A stretch of DNA of 10,918 bases from Spartobacteria bacterium (GTDB lineage: Bacteria; Verrucomicrobiota; Verrucomicrobiia; Chthoniobacterales; Chthoniobacteraceae), in the NCBI GenBank assembly GCA_025350985.1, contig JANXWU010000412.1, forward strand, positions 1-10,918, given 5' to 3'. Each line of letters starts with the position of its first letter. The stretch's first letter is position 1. The notes under the pieces were generated by a model. It had not been told where the DNA came from and did not search any database. It saw only the letters and a list, made by a program, of their open reading frames with translations. Below, piece after piece: positions 8,319-10,918 of this stretch. The position numbers and the translations under genes are program-made.

Positions 8319-9122
8319 ATGAAAAAACTGACCTTCACCGCACTGCTGGCGACCGCGCTTTTGACCCGCGCGGAAACGCTCGTCATCAAAGGCTCCGACA
8401 CCCTCGGCGCAAAACTCGTTCCGCAACTCGCGGAGTCCTTCAAGGCCGAGAACGCCGGCGTTGATTTCAAAATCGCCGCCGAGGGTTCCGCCACGGGAAT
8501 CGCCGCCCTGATTAACAAAACCACGGACATCGGTATGTCGAGCCGGCACGCCAAACCGACGGAAATCAGCGAAGCCCAGACGAACGGCGTCGAGATGAAA
8601 CCAACCATCGTGGCGTACGACGGCATGGCGGCGATCGTGAATACCGCGAATCCGATCAAGGGCCTGACGAAAAAACAGATCGAGCAAATCTTCACTGGCG
8701 ACGTGACGGACTGGAGCGCGGTCGGCGGCAAGCCCGGTAAAATTTCGATTTACACCCGCAACACCTCGTCGGGGACTTATGCCGACTGGGCGGAACTGGC
8801 GATGAAGAAACGCAACTACGCTCCCTCCGCGCAAAAAATGGCGGGCAACGAACAAATCGCCGAGGAAGTCGCCAAAAACGCCAACGGCATCGGCTACGTC
8901 GGCATCGCCTACACGGACGCAAAGGGGATCAAGACCCTGGCCATCGACGGTCAGACGCCGACGACCGCTTCCATCCAGTCGCACGAGTATCCGTTCGCCC
9001 GCCCGACCTTTTACTACACGAACGGCACCCCGTCCGGCGTGGCAGGCCGGTTCGTGGAATTTACCCTCAGTCCCGCCGGTCAAAAGATCGTCCAGCAAGT
9101 CGGCTTCGTGCCCGTGAAGTAA
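8319..9122 (+). CDS. pstS: Phosphate ABC transporter substrate-binding protein PstS
   Basis: Periplasmic phosphate-binding protein of 267 residues that delivers phosphate to the PstCA permease. A signal peptide spans residues 1-18 (cleavage TRA|ET). The mature protein opens with LVIKGSDTLGAKLVPQLAESF, the standard PstS beginning. Phosphate-contact loops are recognisable: EGSATGIAAL (Ser57-Thr59), TDIGMSSR (Asp70) and TRNTSSGTYADW (Arg147, Ser151, Gly152, Thr153), matching the positions of the serines, aspartate and arginine in E. coli PstS. The C-terminus FTLSPAGQKIVQQVGFVPVK is also typical. It is shorter than E. coli PstS (about 320 mature residues) but within the range of the compact PstS-like branch. 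Second gene of the likely porin-pstS-pstC transcript and probably under the Pho-box-like site. Confidence 0.93.
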   Translation: MKKLTFTALLATALLTRAETLVIKGSDTLGAKLVPQLAESFKAENAGVDFKIAAEGSATGIAALINKTTDIGMSSRHAKPTEISEAQTNGVEMKPTIVAYDGMAAIVNTANPIKGLTKKQIEQIFTGDVTDWSAVGGKPGKISIYTRNTSSGTYADWAELAMKKRNYAPSAQKMAGNEQIAEEVAKNANGIGYVGIAYTDAKGIKTLAIDGQTPTTASIQSHEYPFARPTFYYTNGTPSGVAGRFVEFTLSPAGQKIVQQVGFVPVK

Positions 9123-9179
9123 CGCACGCGGCATTTTCCAGGAGCGTTTGTCGGATGACTCGTTCCAAAAAATAGCGAC

Positions 9180-9311
9180 GTCATTCTGAGCGAAGCGCAG
9201 CGAAGTCGAAGAGTCTCATGCGAACCCAATGGGCCGCCACCTTTAGAAAAAACACGAGATTCCTCGACTTCGCTGCGCTCGCCACGCTCACTCCGCTTTG
9301 CTCAGAATGAC
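9180..9311. repeat. Dispersed-type imperfect inverted repeat between pstS and pstC
   Basis: The left arm (9180-9217) starts GTCATTCTGAGCGAAGCG. The right arm (9256-9311), read on the opposite strand, starts GTCATTCTGAGCAAAGCGG. They pair at the outer ends (GTCATTCTGAGC) and again over the inner CGCAGCGAAGTCGA block. The right arm carries about 18 extra bases (around 9280-9297) that would bulge out. The unpaired centre is 9218-9255. The TCATTCTGAGCGAAGCG-type sequence is a widespread intergenic repeat in several bacterial phyla (recollection). The element fills most of the 194-nt gap between pstS and pstC and ends 5 nt before the pstC ATG; 9123-9179 holds nothing else I can name. Confidence 0.75.
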
Positions 9312-9316
9312 ACGCC

Positions 9317-10918
9317 ATGCCTGAGTTCTCCGTCCGCAGAAAAAGCAAGCTCCTCCACGGCGCGCGCGTCGATGGTTTCATGAAGACTTTCTTCAGCAGC
9401 AGTGCGCTGCTCTCGATCGTCATCCTGATTCTGATCACCCTTTTTCTGTTTAAAGAAGGCCTCGGGTTTTTTCCGCAAAATCTGCGCAATCTCCGCGTCT
9501 ATCGGCTCGCGGGTTTGGAATATGTCGATTTCATGCGCGTGCAGGTGGAGGACCACACCGCGCTGAGCCGTTACTTGCAAGATGTGCGGCAAAAGCAGGT
9601 CGAGCGCCTGCTGCAACAAGGCAAACAGCCCGAAGCCGTCGCCGCCGCGCTCGCCGGCTTCGATCAATTTGCCACCGCCTTTGACGACGCCATCGACCCG
9701 CTGCGTGCGCTCGTTTCCGACCTCACGGAAATGGCGACCGCGACCCGGGACAAGGCCAATGCCGCAGCGGGAAATGGCCAGCCGCCGCTAGATTTCGAGA
9801 AGGCCATCCGACCTCTGCGCGCGACCTTTCCAGATTTTCAAAAAGCCGCGCAGCAAGTGGGGAAAAAGGTTTCCGCCACCTTGATGCAGCCGCCGCAAAT
9901 GCCGAGCCGGGAACTTCAGCCTCGCGTGGAAAAATTTCAAAAGCTCGTCGGGATTTATCTCGCCAGCTTTCCCGATGCAGAGGCAAAACTCAAAGCGTGG
10001 GACCCGCAAACACCGGTCCCGGCCTGGCGCGCGGTGACGTCGTTTCTGCTGGGACGCGAATGGATCACCGGCGGATTTTTTCAGGAGGTTTACGGCGTTG
10101 TTCCGCTGGTCGTCGGCTCGGTGCTGGTCTCCACGATTGCGTTGATTATCGCGGTGCCGTTGAGCGTCTGCGCGGCGGTTTACGTCAGCGAACTGGCGTC
10201 GATGCGCGAGCAGCGTTTCATCAAACCTTGCCTCGAATTTATCGCCGCGATTCCCTCCGTGGTGCTGGGATTTTTCGGGGTTGCGGTGCTGGGCGAAACG
10301 ATCCGCTGGGTTACGCAATGGAAGTTTCTCAGTTGGGTTCCGTTCTTCCCGATCAGCGAACGGCTGAATGTTTTCACTGCCGGCGCGCTGCTCGCGCTGA
10401 TGGCGGTCCCGACGATTTTTTCCCTGAGCGAAGACGCGCTCAACAACGTGCCGCGCGCGTTCAAGGAGGCGTCACTCGCCTTGGGCGCGACCCGACTCCA
10501 AACGATCATCCGCGTGCTGGTGCCCGCCTCCCTGTCCGGCATCGTGTCCGCGGTGCTGCTCGGATTCGGACGCGTGATCGGCGAGACGATGGTCGTGCTG
10601 CTGTGCGCGGGAAACCGCATCGCGATTCCCGATTTCACGCAAGGTCCCGGCGTGGTGTTTCAACCCGTCCACACGATGACGGGCATCATCGCGCAGGAGA
10701 TGGGCGAAGTGGTGCGCGGCTCGCTTCATTACCGCGCGCTCTTCGTCGTGGGCGTGCTGCTGTTTTTAAAAAACATCGGTTGGCACCGTAAATTCATAAG
10801 TAGAATAAGTCGAATCAGTAGAATCAGTCAAATCAAAATCATCATAGGTTTTTCTAACATAATTTGGATGCGCAACCAAGGCTTCGTCTATATGTTCCCA
10901 TCCCTTCCCATAATTATG
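9317..10918 (+). CDS. pstC: Phosphate ABC transporter permease PstC, long form, aberrant C-terminus, runs off window
   Basis: Inner-membrane permease half that pairs with PstA and is driven by PstB. ATG 9317 is the first start after an in-frame TGA at 9308. TM1 lies at residues ~30-45 (ALLSIVILILITLFLF). A hydrophilic, helix-rich insert of about 200 residues follows up to GREWITGGFFQEVYG (Gly246 onward). The normal permease core comes next: VVPLVVGSVLVSTIALIIAV, FIAAIPSVVLGFFGVAVLG, FTAGALLALMAVPTIFSL, the EAA loop EASLALGATRLQTIIRVLVP (Glu384), and GFGRVIGETMVVLLCAG. Usual PstC is about 300-320 residues, so the insert roughly doubles the periplasmic side. After VVGVLLF (residue 483, 10765) the expected rest of the last helix and the basic tail are missing. 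They are replaced by 51 codons of AT-rich sequence including SRISRISRISQI, with no stop before the window ends. The gene may be interrupted or the sequence chimeric. pstA and pstB are not seen. Confidence 0.85.
   Translation, partial: MPEFSVRRKSKLLHGARVDGFMKTFFSSSALLSIVILILITLFLFKEGLGFFPQNLRNLRVYRLAGLEYVDFMRVQVEDHTALSRYLQDVRQKQVERLLQQGKQPEAVAAALAGFDQFATAFDDAIDPLRALVSDLTEMATATRDKANAAAGNGQPPLDFEKAIRPLRATFPDFQKAAQQVGKKVSATLMQPPQMPSRELQPRVEKFQKLVGIYLASFPDAEAKLKAWDPQTPVPAWRAVTSFLLGREWITGGFFQEVYGVVPLVVGSVLVSTIALIIAVPLSVCAAVYVSELASMREQRFIKPCLEFIAAIPSVVLGFFGVAVLGETIRWVTQWKFLSWVPFFPISERLNVFTAGALLALMAVPTIFSLSEDALNNVPRAFKEASLALGATRLQTIIRVLVPASLSGIVSAVLLGFGRVIGETMVVLLCAGNRIAIPDFTQGPGVVFQPVHTMTGIIAQEMGEVVRGSLHYRALFVVGVLLFLKNIGWHRKFISRISRISRISQIKIIIGFSNIIWMRNQGFVYMFPSLPIIM
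10766..10918. other. AT-rich tail of unknown origin replacing the pstC 3' end
   Basis: From the run TTTTTAAAAAAC (10763-10774) composition drops from about 60% GC to about 36% (54 of 148 bases in 10771-10918). The pstC frame remains open but its translation no longer resembles PstC. The other two plus frames stop at 10767-10769 and 10789-10791. I recognise no transposase, terminal repeat or known gene in it. It may be the edge of an inserted element, non-coding sequence after a truncated pstC, or an assembly error near a contig end. Confidence 0.6.
10796..10831. repeat. Four 9-bp degenerate tandem repeats
   Basis: Four consecutive 9-mers: ATAAGTAGA, ATAAGTCGA, ATCAGTAGA and ATCAGTCAA. They differ from one another by only one to four bases, and an A-rich ATCAAAATC follows. 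In the pstC frame they encode SRISRISRISQI. The 9-bp unit preserves any reading frame. Confidence 0.7.

Noticed and set aside
9180..9311. Intrinsic terminator after pstS
   Set aside because: The fold is long and bulged with no U-run after it, and pstC follows at once; a dispersed repeat fits better.
9997..10791. Open plus-strand frame of 264 codons overlapping pstC
   Set aside because: Arg/Gly-rich shadow frame; the pstC frame in the same place has recognisable permease helices and the EAA loop.
10796..10831. CRISPR array
   Set aside because: Units are 9 bp, contiguous and degenerate, without spacers.

Overview
The window looks like a piece of a Gram-negative, GC-rich chromosome (coding regions near 60% GC). 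It carries a phosphate-response locus with an RND efflux operon set inside it. Outer-membrane proteins (a porin and a TolC-type channel), a long-form PstC and dispersed palindromes of two kinds all fit the Verrucomicrobia. That assignment is inference from general resemblance, not from a database search.

Layout, left to right. (1) Positions 2-940, plus strand: the 3' part of a PhoR-like PAS-HisKA-HATPase sensor kinase whose start lies outside the window. (2) Positions 929-6536, minus strand: a compact tripartite efflux operon, transcribed RND pump, then membrane-fusion lipoprotein, then TolC-like channel. Both internal junctions are 4-nt ATGA overlaps. The channel gene overlaps the kinase gene tail-to-tail by 12 bp. 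A 58-bp near-perfect palindrome sits in frame inside the pump gene. (3) Positions 6537-6730: a divergent intergenic region with a strong Pho-box-like array, three 7-bp units at an 11-bp period, pointing at the next operon. (4) Positions 6731-10918, plus strand: a putative porin, the phosphate-binding protein PstS, and the permease PstC. A hairpin separates porin and pstS, and a second dispersed-type inverted repeat separates pstS and pstC.

Inferred working: under phosphate starvation the kinase (with a PhoB-type regulator not seen here) would activate the porin-pstS-pstC operon through the Pho box. Phosphate would enter through the porin, be bound by PstS and be imported by PstC with PstA and PstB, which are expected downstream but not present. 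The efflux operon has no evident functional link to phosphate.

The most unusual features are the in-frame palindrome in the pump, the repeat that ends 5 nt before the pstC start codon, and the end of the window. From about 10763 the pstC reading frame stays open but its last membrane helix is replaced by AT-rich (about 36% GC), partly tandem-repeated sequence with no stop. That points to a genuine insertion or rearrangement, or to an assembly edge. I found no tRNA, rRNA, CRISPR array or transposase gene, and no clearly new multi-gene system.
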